The notes beneath the pieces were generated by a model. The model saw only the letters and a list, made by a program, of their open reading frames with translations. It was not told the origin of the DNA and ran no database searches. A stretch of DNA of 64,000 nt. It comes from Phycomyces blakesleeanus NRRL 1555(-) (Eukaryota > Mucoromycota > Mucoromycetes > Mucorales > Phycomycetaceae). Numbering within the stretch: the first letter of the stretch is position 1; each line of letters begins with the position of its first letter. The stretch is taken from contig NW_017265144.1 of assembly GCF_001638985.1 (NCBI RefSeq), positions 124,001 through 188,000 of the forward strand. Direction: 5' to 3'. Both the position numbers and the translations under genes were made by a program. Positions 25,076 to 36,336 of the stretch are shown here, piece by piece.

Positions 25076-26806
25076 TTAGAAACCCTTTGCCTGGAATTCG
25101 GCGGCCGACAAACCGTTGTTTGTTGGCGCATCGAAAGACTTTGCCGATTTCTTGCCCTTGACAAGAGAACGTTTGGGTTTCCCAACGCTGGTGGAAGATT
25201 CAACCTTGGGATCCTTTGGCTGCTCCATATGAGCGCCGGAAGCCAGCGCTTTCAACTTTGCAGCCATGGAGACCTTAGTCTCGGCTTTGGTTTCCTTTGG
25301 CTGCTTCTCGCGAGAGCCAGAGGCTTTCTCGGTCGTTGTTGCAACCTCGGTGTCCTTAGCCTTCTTCTTTCCACTCTGACTGGCGGGCTTGGCTGTCTTT
25401 GAATGGCCCTTTGGTCCTAGGACCGCAGGAGCGCACTCTCCAACCTTCTCTGCCCCGTCGGCGAGCAGACCAGACACAGACGCAGGAAGCGACTCTCCGC
25501 CCTTTTTCAGTCCACCTGACTTTTTGGTACCGCGACTCTGAGGCTTCAGCGCAGTAACAGCGATGGGCGCATCCAATCGTGTCATGTTGTGTTCCACCTT
25601 GTCGTCTACAACCTGCTGCGGGACACAGGTTGGGATCTTGTTCGCATTGCAATCCTTCTTTGCAGACTGGGAGACGTGCTGCAAATCGTCAACCGTCGGA
25701 TTGCAGGTGTGGGCCACGAGCTTTTCGCCACAAATAGCGTCAGGCACCACTACCTCGACAACATCATCATCAATCTCCATGGGATTTTCGACTTCCACGA
25801 CTTCACTCCAAGCCAGGTCGTCGTCAATCTCCATGGGTGTGGGAAGTCCTGTGGAGAGACATTCGCCAAAAAAACCATTCGCTGACTGCCAAGAAGATAA
25901 AGCGAACGCCTCATCAAGACCTTCTACTGTCCCAAACTTTGGCTTTGGATCCTTCAAGCCAGCATTATTCAAACCCGATGGGGTTTGAACGGACTCTTGT
26001 TCAAAGACAAAAGTTTCCTCGACTGGCTTTGGAACCAAACCGCACTCTGGTTCAGCGACTTCAGTCAATGAGTCGCAATGACCTTTGTTTTCAGAGTCGT
26101 TGAGCTCCTCTTCCAACATCGCGTCAAGGAATCTTGTAGGGAGTCTTGGATTTGCAAAACCCTCTGAGAAAAATCTTTCACAGATGAATCTGAGTCGTAC
26201 GCTGACCTCAGCTTCATCGCATATATCTACAAGCTCACTCGACACACCCTCGTCGAGATCAGCATGGGTTTCCCCACAGGTACCAGCTACGCCGTCAACT
26301 GGGAACACCATTGTATCAATGCCACGCTCCAACTCATCCAAGGGAAGGAGGTGTGGAATATATTCCCGAAGCCCTACTCCAAAGAACACGCTAGACTCTC
26401 CTACACAAACAACGTCTTCCTCCTCCGAAGAGGAATCATCGACGGACATATGACCTGGGATACCTCCGTGGCGCTCACTCAACAAGCTACCTGAGGGTTC
26501 TCCCGTTGTTCGTGAACCAGTAGACCACAAAGAGCCTACCCAGTTTGACACAAGGCCAAGGATTGTCTGACGCATCACAGTATCGTGAGCTTCGACTCGA
26601 TTCTCGCCGTTTGGTCTCACGTCAAGAGATGGGGTTGCACCCACTCCCGCCATGGAGGGGCGTCTTCTTGCAGGTTTGGCCATGCAAAATGCAGAGGGCA
26701 AAGGAGAAGCTTCCAATAGCATCACAGGGATGAATAGGAGCGCTGGGGCGAGTAGGTAAGCGAGCGCGAAGGCTGCGCAGAGAGCGTTGTATACTTTGGA
26801 ATTCAT
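25076..26806 (-). CDS. Orphan 576-aa protein with N-terminal hydrophobic segment
   Basis: This is the longest uninterrupted ORF in the window and lies in the GC-richer island. Residues about 6-32 (from YNALCAAFALAYLLAPALLF) form a signal peptide or membrane anchor. The middle is acidic, with two copies of the PMEIDDD motif and a DDSSSEEEDVV stretch. The C-terminal ~170 residues are Lys/Ser/Ala-rich (GKKKAKDTE, KPKRSLVKGKKSAKS), like a flexible nucleic-acid- or histone-binding tail. A TATA-like box lies 67 bases upstream. After the TAA stop the same frame stays open for 24 codons ending SSSKKRKPSCA, so the stop may be recent or the true end may involve splicing. No family recognised, and no intron seen. 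The length makes it likely real, but function is unknown. Confidence 0.55.
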   Translation of the reverse strand: MNSKVYNALCAAFALAYLLAPALLFIPVMLLEASPLPSAFCMAKPARRRPSMAGVGATPSLDVRPNGENRVEAHDTVMRQTILGLVSNWVGSLWSTGSRTTGEPSGSLLSERHGGIPGHMSVDDSSSEEEDVVCVGESSVFFGVGLREYIPHLLPLDELERGIDTMVFPVDGVAGTCGETHADLDEGVSSELVDICDEAEVSVRLRFICERFFSEGFANPRLPTRFLDAMLEEELNDSENKGHCDSLTEVAEPECGLVPKPVEETFVFEQESVQTPSGLNNAGLKDPKPKFGTVEGLDEAFALSSWQSANGFFGECLSTGLPTPMEIDDDLAWSEVVEVENPMEIDDDVVEVVVPDAICGEKLVAHTCNPTVDDLQHVSQSAKKDCNANKIPTCVPQQVVDDKVEHNMTRLDAPIAVTALKPQSRGTKKSGGLKKGGESLPASVSGLLADGAEKVGECAPAVLGPKGHSKTAKPASQSGKKKAKDTEVATTTEKASGSREKQPKETKAETKVSMAAKLKALASGAHMEQPKDPKVESSTSVGKPKRSLVKGKKSAKSFDAPTNNGLSAAEFQAKGF

Positions 26807-26872
26807 TGAGATAAATGATGTATAAACAAAGTGCGAAGGAAAGAAAAACAGGGGAGGTGGGAATAACTGAGG

Positions 26873-26881
26873 TATATATAT
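26873..26881 (-). promoter_or_regulatory. TATA-like box before the orphan gene
   Basis: TATATATA on the minus strand, 67 bases upstream of the ATG at 26806. This spacing is like that of the TATA boxes before the MATH-BTB genes in this window. Confidence 0.35.
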
Positions 26882-27099
26882 GTTTTTTGTTTTTTGATGG
26901 TAGTCGCGCTGACATCACACTCCAAGCTATCAATATATTTGTTTATACGCCTTTATCAACTTGACACACATAGGTATGGGTAGATAAGAATTGTCTCCCC
27001 CCCAAACAACTACCAGGCAGCCTGTATATTTTCACATGATGATTAATACAGGTACCGCACGTTCTCTGAGGATTACCACACACACAAAAAGAACAACCA

Positions 27100-30000
27100 A
27101 CCGGTTCATGTATATTTAACGCTTCTTCACTGTGATAAGTTTCTATAGATTCGTATCAGCACCAAGTCCAAGTACCAAGAGGTCTGTACTTTACTGTTGT
27201 AAAAGGGCTTCACTATATGTTTAATACGTTCTTCTTGAATATGTTATTTTATTCTATTTTATTCTATTCCATTTTACTTTATTTTATTTATATTGTGTTG
27301 ATTAAACTCCCGAAATAAAATAAAATGAAATGAAATGAAAATTTTCTGTTGGAACAAGAAGTGCACAGACCAGCTTAGAGTAACCTGAAAATTGCCGTTA
27401 TTGAAGCTTGTACTCTGTCTTTAGAGTTGTTACTACAACCGATCAAAACCAAAGTCTTTCTTTACTTCTTTACTTCTTTACTTCTTTACTTTGATTTATT
27501 CTCTTTTGATTTACTTTACAAGAAAGTTGGTTTTTGTGATGTAATGACTGTTTCTTATTGGCTGTCCCTTCCGTTGTATAACAGTTACACGATTACAGGT
27601 TAATATAAATTATAACCAATAGAAAGAGAAAACATGTACCAAAGTAGTAAAAAATCATATTGACTATCGGATGCTTTCCCTCTTCCTTGTTATATTCAAT
27701 CCACATATAAATATTAACAGCTCTTATGAGACCATTTTTTGTCAACAAAATGCCAGACCACTTATAAAACCCCCCAAACTGCAGTACTACAGTTTAATAC
27801 TAGGCCAAGGCAATTTTTGTTGTTGTTGGATGTGCTGCTGTGTAAAGCGTATCAGCCAATCGTAACATAGTGATGTTATGGGAGATAGAGGGACTAACCT
27901 GCAATGAATCCTACAGACTCTTTATTGCTAACACGTAAAAAAAAACTTTCGATGACTTGAAGTGACGCTTTCGTAGTCGAATAAGCTGAGTCTTGCTACT
28001 TTGTAGTAAAATCCTGCTGCCAAGTTTGCACCCTCCATTATTCACCAATGAGATTTGTGGGTGAGAGGAATATAACGAGTGTGATATATTTTACCACCAT
28101 TTTCACACTTCGTCTGTATCAAATCAAGTTTACATTCCGAAGGATATTGATCTGTGTAATCCAGAGACAAAGAATCCGGTGCTATTATTCTTTTAAAAAA
28201 AAATAGAAAATAATATATCTTTTATGTATATTTGTGTTTAAAAGAGAGAAAGTGAAGGGAAGTATGGACTAGATACCCAAGTAATAGTCCCATTGTATTT
28301 ATGAAACAATAATTATTATTCTTCTTCTTTTAGCTTTTTCGTCTGCTCTCTGCTAATTAGTCCTATTTCTTTGATATAATGAGAGTAATATTAATGTTTT
28401 CAGCAATATGATTATATTGAGAGCTGCTTGTATCAGACATCATATCATTAGATATTTTTATCGTGCAAATATTAGTTTATTGAATCAAAATCACTAAAAA
28501 CAGCCTATTTGATCAAAAAGAACCTGTATATGGAAGCTAGAGATAACAGATATCTAGTATGCTCAGAGATATTACAAAGCTGTTTTGCGCATAAATGATA
28601 ATGTTAGTATCTTAGAATATATATTGCTTACAAGAACTATGCAATATTTTTCTCTTCTTCTTCTTCTTCTGAAAAAGAGATCCCCAGAATAGTCTCTCAA
28701 TCATTCGGTTTAAATATGTTAAAGCTTTTGTACTATAAACTTGTAGCAATAAAATAATATAGCTCAAAATGTTATAAGCTAACAATATTACATTAAATGT
28801 ATTTCATTAACGAGGTTTATGTGCAAAGAATAAAGTACAAATAATCCATCCTGATAGCTGATATTTGTAGAGAACATCGAGGATCTATCTCAAATATCGC
28901 TATATAAGTGTATAGACACCCACACACATAATATATTAGACTTTAATGGGTTTATCTTTTTATCAGTATTTAAAGGCATATAAAATACAAATTATTGTCC
29001 CTTGAGTCTCTTATATATATTTATCTTTTGAGAGGCAGCTGCTATTTAATTAACCGTATATTAATGTCTGTGTCCTAGTTGTCTAAGATTGCTGTCTTGA
29101 GATATAAATTATGAATGCTGACTTGTTAAGTTATAATAGTAACGTATTCCGTTTGTATATCAAATTGATTATAAACAGTTCCAAGCAATATATCAAAGTA
29201 AAAGAAAAAAGGGAAGTCATTGGGACTAATTGCCCAATTTGCTTTTTTCAGATAGGTTTATTTCGTAGCAGCAAGGTTACAACTGCTAAATACTCGAATG
29301 TACTATTTGGATAAAAATTTAACTATCAACGAAAATGATGCTTTTGATCAAATTGGCAAATTCTACACCGAAAATCAGCTATAAATCACTATTCATAAAG
29401 CTAATAGGCTCTATGACTATAAGTAACCTGGTTAGACACATCAAGATTCACCTTATCAACATTTTCTGATATCGATTGCTCAAATATTGACCAAAACATC
29501 CCACATTTTCACTTTATAAAATCTTAATTCACTATCAATCGGGCTATTTGCACCAAAAAAGTCCATTTTCGATACCCACTTTTACTCACAGGACAACTGA
29601 AAAAAAGTCTGGAAAATTTTCTTTTTAGCCTATTAAGTAAAGCTGTGTAGAACATAAATACGGGTCCGTCAATACTTGTCTCAACAAAAACAAATGCGAA
29701 CTCGTGGAGATATCAACTACTCTAAAAATGCCTAAATTTGTTAAGGAAGTATAAAAAAAGCAAATAATCTATTTACACCACAGGGCTAAATAAATTACTG
29801 CGGGGGTATCTTTGTGATAAATATATAAATAACCAGAGTAACATACAGATATTAAATTGTTTTGTATAAGGCCAAGCATTAGGTCTTCTTAAGCCTTAAT
29901 ATTACTCTAGCTACGTAAAGAGTTCTTTATAAAAAATTAGAGATGTATGCCCTAAAGAAATATTGATATGAAACATGCCCATGTGATAAAAATAACCCGA

Positions 30001-30540
30001 ATGTTAATATTAATAGGGTTTCTTTTAAATTGAAACGTTTTGAGTTTTTGATCAATATTTGAGTAATCAATTTCAAACAAACTTTATATAGTGGATATCC
30101 ATGTGCCTTACCATATTACTTATACACTTAAAGACCCTTTGCTTAAACGATTTGGATATATAGCTGATTTTCTGTATTTAATTTCCCATTTTGATCGAAA
30201 TGATCCTTTTTATTTAACTTTTTCCTTGTTTAAAAATTAGCGACCCCGGCTTTAAATACATGGTCAACCGTTAAAAAACGTACCTTGATCAATAGGTAAT
30301 GTCAGACAAAAATTAATATTATTGCCTAATTTCATTTAATTTCATTTTTCAATTATTTCGATATCTTTAGACCAGCCATCACCTTAGAGTTTAAACAGCA
30401 CGTGATTGCTTACATCATTCCTGCTTGCATCATTCTTGCTTGCGTCAGCCAACAGATGTTTTGCTGATATAATTGTGAGGTGTTGATTGTAATGGCCCTG
30501 CAATACCTTCAGGTGTACATTTACATTGGACGATGGTATG
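27100..30540. other. AT-rich intergenic region
   Basis: Simple repeats occur (TTTTATTC-type near 27245-27300 facing ATAAAATGAAAT near 27317-27340 as an imperfect inverted repeat; CTTTACTT near 27455-27490). I found no coding exon or transposon. Short ORFs at 27671-27865 and 29111-29314 lack any support. Confidence 0.5.
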
Positions 30541-30601
30541 TATATAAAAGAAAGCCTGTAATTTGTTTAATTAATCAAATCTAACGTTCATGTTCTAAAT
30601 G

Positions 30602-30611
30602 TATATAAAAG
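30602..30611 (+). promoter_or_regulatory. TATA box before structured RNA copy 1
   Basis: TATATAAAAG ends three bases before the outer stem of the structured RNA (30615). A second TATATAAAAG lies at 30541-30550. If real, transcription would begin inside or just after the stem, so the upstream box at 30541 is the better candidate for producing the whole structure. Copy 2 has no such box. Confidence 0.35.
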
Positions 30612-30614
30612 AAA

Positions 30615-30768
30615 CGCGTTGTGTCATAGCTAAGAGGCATTAAGACCTCGAAGAGGCAATCTAGGCTAATAGACCCACGTCAAGATTCCATGATATATTG
30701 GCAGCTCTTGTCTGTATTTCACGTCAAGATTCCGTGAAGTACAGTTGACCTTGCTATGATACGACGCG
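30615..30768 (+). ncRNA. Predicted structured non-coding RNA, copy 1
   Basis: A ~154-base unit that folds on paper into a closed multi-branch structure. The outer stem pairs CGCGTTGTGTCATAG (30615-30629) with CTATGATACGACGCG (30754-30768), 15 pairs with two G-T wobbles. Inside lie hairpin A (GCTAATA at 30665 with TATTGGC at 30696) and hairpin B (12 pairs, 30712-30723 with 30733-30744) with loop TCAAGATTC. Hairpin A has the same loop. Copy 2 at 30937-31087 keeps all these stems with compensating base changes. An AAGTAAGTTTTAT box about 50 bases after the stem is shared too. Family unknown; strand is the one beginning behind TATA boxes. Confidence 0.6.
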
Positions 30769-30936
30769 ATAAATATTCAAGTCCATCATCTGAAGTAAGT
30801 TTTATTTTTGTACAGGCTCTTTGAAATGTACCGTCAAATGCTAATTGTTTTATTTCTTTGAATCTGATTTTTTCTGTATGATACGCTTAGGTTCTGTAAT
30901 GTACAGCTGTCATTACTAGGGCGGAAGGTATGGCGA

Positions 30937-31087
30937 GTATTGTGTCATAGGACGGGGGCGTCACTTCCTCTAATGGCAGTCTAGGCTAGTATGTCTACGT
31001 CAAGGTCCCGTGGTATACTAGCAGCTCTTGTCTGTATTGCGCGTCAAGATCCCGTGCAATACAGTTGACCTTTCTATGGCACAATAC
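30937..31087 (+). ncRNA. Predicted structured non-coding RNA, copy 2
   Basis: Second copy, 322 bases downstream of the first. The outer stem pairs GTATTGTGTCATAG (30937-30950) with CTATGGCACAATAC (31074-31087), 14 pairs. Hairpin A pairs GCTAGTAT (30985) with ATACTAGC (31015), perfect. Hairpin B pairs CTGTATTGCGCG (31032) with CGTGCAATACAG (31053), loop TCAAGATCC. Compared with copy 1, paired positions change together (CGCG/CGCG to GTAT/ATAC in the outer stem, A-T to G-C in hairpin A, T-A to G-C in hairpin B). Loops remain nearly constant (TCAAG followed by A/G, T, T/C, C). Both units carry GCAGCTCTTGTCTGTATT between the hairpins. Confidence 0.6.
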
Positions 31088-31594
31088 ACCAAATGGGCAA
31101 ATGCCCTCGCATAAAGTAAGTTTTATCTTTATACAAGCTTTTTTAAATGCACAAAAGTCTAATCTTCATTTTCAGTTTTTTAGAATCTGATGTCAGTAAA
31201 AGTAACTCTTGAGAATAAACCCTTTGTTCCAATAACCACTTATCAAATGTCTTATTATTATTTTTTGAGTAATTAGAATATAGCAGCTTATATTTATTGT
31301 AAAGGGTTTAATCCCATCAAGTACATTATAAGAATAGTTATTTCATTATTATTAATAATAATAATAAGCGAGATGTAAAAGAGAAGAATATGTGACCAAT
31401 CTAGTGTAGGAAACAAGGAAACATTTAAACAAAAATGAGTGTCAAATTGAAATATAGGAATAAATTGAAAAGAAACAATAAGTTCTATGAGTATTATTTG
31501 TTAAATAGAGTCAGTATTGCATTTCTTATATATATTAATATTAAAGCTTCTTGTAATCCGAATCCATGTTGTTTAATGGCTGGTTTACATTGTG

Positions 31595-31879
31595 TAAGAG
31601 CATCCAAGCGGTCTGTGTAAATTTAACAATATTTTAAATTTAGATAGGAAATTTAGAAGTTTTTATCCTCCAGCATTGCCTAACTAAAAGTTTTAACTGA
31701 TTATTTCTTAAATAATAATTACCTGCTTTTTAAAATTTAACAATTCACAAAAACATCCAGGGCTTTTTTTAAATACACTGCTAATTTTACCCAGACCGTT
31801 GTGCATGTTCTAAATTCTAAATTTCCTATCTAAATTTAAAATATTGTTAAATTTATACAGACCGCTGTAGATGCTCTAA
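31595..31879. mobile_element. MITE-like element with ~65-bp terminal inverted repeats
   Basis: The left end (31595-31658) and right end (31815-31879) are inverted copies. The inner ~39 bases match perfectly (ATTTAACAATATTTTAAATT against its complement), and the outer part is close (GAGCATC..GCGGTCTGT). The interior has no ORF. A third, partial copy of the end sequence (TTTTACCCAGACCGTTGTGC) lies just inside the right repeat. Ends resemble fragments near the mariner relic at 19.2-19.9 kb, suggesting mobilisation by that transposase family. A target-site duplication is not clear. Confidence 0.65.
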
Positions 31880-32591
31880 GTTGGCAAGACTATGTCTACA
31901 AATTGTAGTTGCTGCCATTTGGATATTAGTCATTAACTCGACTTTACATTTAATTGACAGGGAAGCCCAAGAAAAAAAAAGATACTGTAAATCCATACTA
32001 ACATCCCGGCTTTTTTAAAGTATATTTATGGCTTGGGATTGAGCGATTAATCCTTGCCAAATGAGAAATGCTCTTCCAAAGAGATGTACTTGATCTTCTG
32101 AGTTATTCGTCGATTGATAAATACAAGGGCAAGCATTAGACAATGCTTGAAGATATTCGTCGATCCCTCCTTCTCCAAGAACAGTATCAATAACATAGAT
32201 TTAGTTCAATGTTGCTTTGTTTTAATAAAGCGTGTTGCAAAATAAAGAAAGCAAGAAAGAATACAGAAAATACACGCACTATGATAACATTTCAGGGATC
32301 AAGTAAACCAGAAATAGCTTGAGTAACATACAACTCCAAAATTGTTTCGTGTAAGGCCAAGATTTTAAGCCATGCGTAACGTCAATATGTTATTCTGGGT
32401 GCGTGAAGAGCACCTCCAGAATCAAATTACGTTTTTTTTTTAACAAAGTGAAAGTAGTTAGCAAGCAATTTCTATAACAAGTATATGATGATCTATATAT
32501 GTAATTCTCGACTTTCTTTCATTTCTGAATGAGTTTTCTCTGCATGCTGAAGAACGCCATAAATCAAATATTACTAAATCGAGATTTTGCC

Positions 32592-32601
32592 TATATAAAA
32601 G
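32592..32601 (+). promoter_or_regulatory. TATA box of MATH-BTB copy 2
   Basis: TATATAAAAG about 60 bases before the start codon at 32659, conserved with the paralogue at 6157. Confidence 0.55.
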
Positions 32602-32658
32602 TGTGGTTCCTTTAACCTACAGAAGAAATTCAACTACTCTAATTTACATTTGATTCAA

Positions 32659-34710
32659 ATGAGTAAGAACATTCGATCATAATTTTCCTTTAAGGATCGA
32701 GGCTTTATTTTTATTTACAATTCTTCTAGGTAAAGTACATGAAAATGTTGGATTGTTTAATGAATGCAATCATAAATGGACTATACCGGAATGGTCCAAG
32801 ATACCTTTGAAAGCTATTTTAAACAGTCAGGGCTTTAATGTCGGAAATCATGAATGGTAATATATATATATATATTATATAAAGAACTTTTAAGTGAGAT
32901 TTGGATATTATTCATATATGTTGATGTTAATACATATATTAAAGAAAGAAAAAACTGATGGCTACATATTCAAATTATAGGACTGTCCAGGTAAGATGAA
33001 ACTAATAAAAAAAATTGAAAGCCAATGCCTAACAATATTAAAAAATAATCTTTACAAATAAGTTGGAGAAAGGAAGCTCAAGTTACCCTGAAGTAAGCTA
33101 ATTTCAAATAAACCATAACATAGTATTTATATACGTATTTATATACGTATTTATACGTCGATTTAAAAGCACATTGGGATATTTGTCATGTCAATGGGAA
33201 AATATTCAACAAGTGACAAAGGAGACTCTACCGAGAAAATCAAAGTCTCTCTATCTATAATTAAGTCTGGAATGAAATCTATTGATAAAGGTAAAATTAT
33301 ATATATGAATGATAGTATATAATGCAAAATTCGTGTTCTAACATGTTTTTAGGATTTTCGCATGACTTTGAGTTTAGCAAGTATAAAGATTCCATATATC
33401 GAGTTCCATTTTGTTTAACCTTTGAAATAATGCAGAAGGAGGATCTTCATACGGACGTGAATATCAGAAAGTCACTACATTGCAAAATTTGCAAAAATAT
33501 CTCACGAACGACCGGCTCACTCTTTCTATTGGTCTGGCTATTGAACAAAAAAACAAAAACTCACTGGATGGACCCCGCCCATATCCAAAACCCCAACCTC
33601 TCAAGTTCTATGATCAAGATTTCAAAGACTTTCAAGATGTTACTATACATGTATTTAAGGACGAAATTGATGAGTCGGAAGAAATTGAAAGCACTGAAGG
33701 ATTAACATCAGATGAAAAGGCCACAATACATAGCCACAAGTTTATTCTGGCTGCAGAATCTCCGTGGTTTAGGGATATATTCCTTAGCGGCATGAAAGAA
33801 TCTACCGAGAATGAAGTGAAGATTCGTGGAGTTGACCCAATCATATTTCAATTGATTTTTGACTTTAGTTATGGGAGGAATATATACATAAATGACAGTA
33901 CCCATTGCATAAACATTCTCAAAGTTGCCGATCGCTTCCAGTCCAAACGTATCAAAGATTATGCCTTTTCATGTTTGCGAGCTCAGATCAACAAGTCCAA
34001 CATATTTGATATCTGGGAAGCATCAGGTAAGCGAACGTCTAATAAGATTTCTGCTTTCTTTACTCATTCTTGCTTTAGATTTGTACGACTGTGACGAAAC
34101 CCGGGCCTTATGCGAGGAAAATATGAAAAGTAGCTACCCGGATATCTTTATGTCCCCGGGGTGGCTTTCTGCTAATGATAAGTGTGCTATTAGCGCAATC
34201 AAGATAGATGGCTTACAAGGAATAATTGATGAGACAAGATTCTACAAAGCAGTACTAGCAAGAAGAGAGTTTGCTATCCAGGCAGTGATTAACCTACGTA
34301 AAGCCAAAGAAAAGGAATCTGAGGAGAAAATCGCTAAAGCGCCACATGTTACTCCCACTCCCAGTAATGTGAATATATACGAAGAAATCCAAAAAGAAGC
34401 CAAAGATATCAAAGAAGATGATAAAGACAATAGCTGTAATTCAGATACTCAGACAAAGACAGAGACAGAAAGGCTTGAAAGGCTAGAGAATATACGATGG
34501 GAAAAATATATTAAAGAGGAATTGGAAGCTATACAAAAGCATTTTGAAATTATGATTCGTAATATACGATTCCATCAAATGGAGACAGAATTTCTTGCCA
34601 ATACAGTTAGAAAGGAACGCGCTGTTATGCAGATACCCGGGATCAAAGACATAGTAAGAACATTTAACCTGTTATTTGAGGCTTACTCTAAAATATACAT
34701 TACACTATAG
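32659..34710 (+). CDS. MATH-BTB domain protein, intact copy 2 (502 aa)
   Basis: Probable Cullin-3 ubiquitin-ligase substrate adaptor. The exon model has 1509 coding bases in one frame: 32659-32662, 32730-32856, 32981-32990, 33170-33290, 33353-33376, 33436-34026 and 34079-34710. The MATH part reads CNHKWTIPEWSKIP, then NVGNHEW, later GGSSYGREYQKVTTLQNL. The BTB part is FQDVTIHVF, HSHKFILAAESPWFRDIFLSG, then a helical segment CINILKVADRFQSKRIKDY. The C-terminal ~210 residues hold a charged coiled-coil-like stretch (RKAKEKESEEKIAK, KEAKDIKEDDKD) with no known domain. Exons 1 and 3 have only 4 and 10 bases, and exon 5 ends at a GC donor. The small exons are supported by the same arrangement in the paralogue. 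BTB and MATH calls are firm; exact 5' splicing is inferred. Confidence 0.75.
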
Positions 34711-34829
34711 ATATTTGAAGCGTACCGAGACAAAACCTTTCTTGGGAAAAAAGAGTTATCAAAGAAGTATAAAAGTCGATCAATTGAATCGAAATAATTT
34801 TATAAAATACTATAAACAAGGGGACCAAT

Positions 34830-36330
34830 ACCTGTACCTATCATAGTTTTATTATGTATCACGATTGAAACTATTCCTTAGATATATTTCCCCACTCTAT
34901 TACCCTTGCTATTTGTTTTATGTAGATAATTAATCTAAGAAAGGATGTATTAGCTATAAAGATATCATAAAAGATATATTTTTATACTAAGAAAGGAACT
35001 CTTAATAATCACGATAAATAAGGTGTAGAACAAGGTGTATATATTGAATTATATGTATAAGGATGTACAGCTTCTATAATGGTTTACGTTTTGTGCTTGA
35101 TCCAGCACTATTCTTTGTGTTATTTGCTTTATTGTTACAAAGACCCCAATCATATATAAGACTTAATTTATTTTCTCTAATAGAACTTTCCATGTGTAAT
35201 TTTTTAGATAGCTTCTTACTTTTCTAATTATCATTCTTCTGTTTTATAGTTACTTTAACTAATTCCTGTGACTTCAGCTTATATCTACTGTAAAGCTCTT
35301 TCTTTTTCTCGATTATGGTATTTTGAGTATTTCTTCATACTCTTTTTTAGTTCATTAGTTGCTGCCTCTAAGCATTTTCTTGTAGAGTGTCCTGTTTGGC
35401 AAGTTTGAATCACGATTCTGACTCTCTAAGTACCTGATATATAGTTAACCTTTTATTTTTTGTATTTGTTATACAATTTGAGGTATTCGAGACTGTTTTA
35501 GTGTTAGTATCTCAATATTGGAAAAAAGTTGATATTATATTTAATTTACTAGGCGTATGCCGATGAGAATCAATTGGCAAAAAGTAAGAATATGGAAAGT
35601 GCTTTTTAACGAGATACAAAAATATTCCTTTATTACGCCTTACTACACTTCCTCTCATAATAATCTTTACTTCCAACTACTACTACTACTACTACTACTA
35701 CTATTGCTACTTTCATTATACCTACATCAATATCCTAATATCGTCCCTTTTGTTCTCCGAAGGGTGGCGGCCACCAACCACCACCACCCCAACCGTCTCA
35801 CTATCATCATCACAGGTAGTAACATTTAAGCCGTAGAAAAAGGCAAATGTAAAGCAAGTGGGTTCCTAATCTGGCTTCTCTCCTCTTGATACTTTCTCGA
35901 CAATGTATTTTCTCTACTATAAGCCTGGTTACTATCATCGTAGTCCTAAAACTTACAGTAACGCATGACAATTAACCTATCGAATTCTCAAGAATTCTAG
36001 AAAAAATAATAGATAAACCTACTTAGATATAATCATAAGATCCAAAACAAGATTTGATACAGTCGAGTTCCCTCTCTCCCACATTTTTTTGTCTTATTAA
36101 TCTTTGACTCAAAACCTTTTATCATAAGAAGTTTTCCCACCAGAGTTTTCATTTTCTGATAAAAAAGATATTATATAGTATTTTGCTTAAGTAGTTTTAT
36201 GATGATGAAGCGGTGTGAGGGGAAAGTTGAAGAAGTAAAAGGTAGACAGATAGATGTAATAAAGGGTAGGAAGACCATATGGATGTGTATATATACATAA
36301 AATAAAAAGAAATAAAGAAAGAAAAAAGAA
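34830..36330. other. AT-rich intergenic region
   Basis: No gene recognised. A CTA/TAC trinucleotide run near 35678-35708 produces a Leu-tract ORF (35557-35829) that I regard as an artefact. Confidence 0.5.
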
Positions 36331-36336
36331 TAACAG

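Noticed and set aside
24728..25402. 224-codon plus-strand ORF
   Set aside because: Overlaps, on the opposite strand, the better 576-codon ORF and the GC-richer flank; no domain, consistent with an antisense shadow.
30640..30740. tRNA-derived SINE (B-box in the TCAAGATTCC loops)
   Set aside because: The loop is nine bases in a 12-bp stem, does not match GGTTCRANYCC, and no A-box lies at the right distance.
35557..35829. 90-codon ORF with a Leu tract
   Set aside because: The tract is a CTA microsatellite; no other sign of coding.
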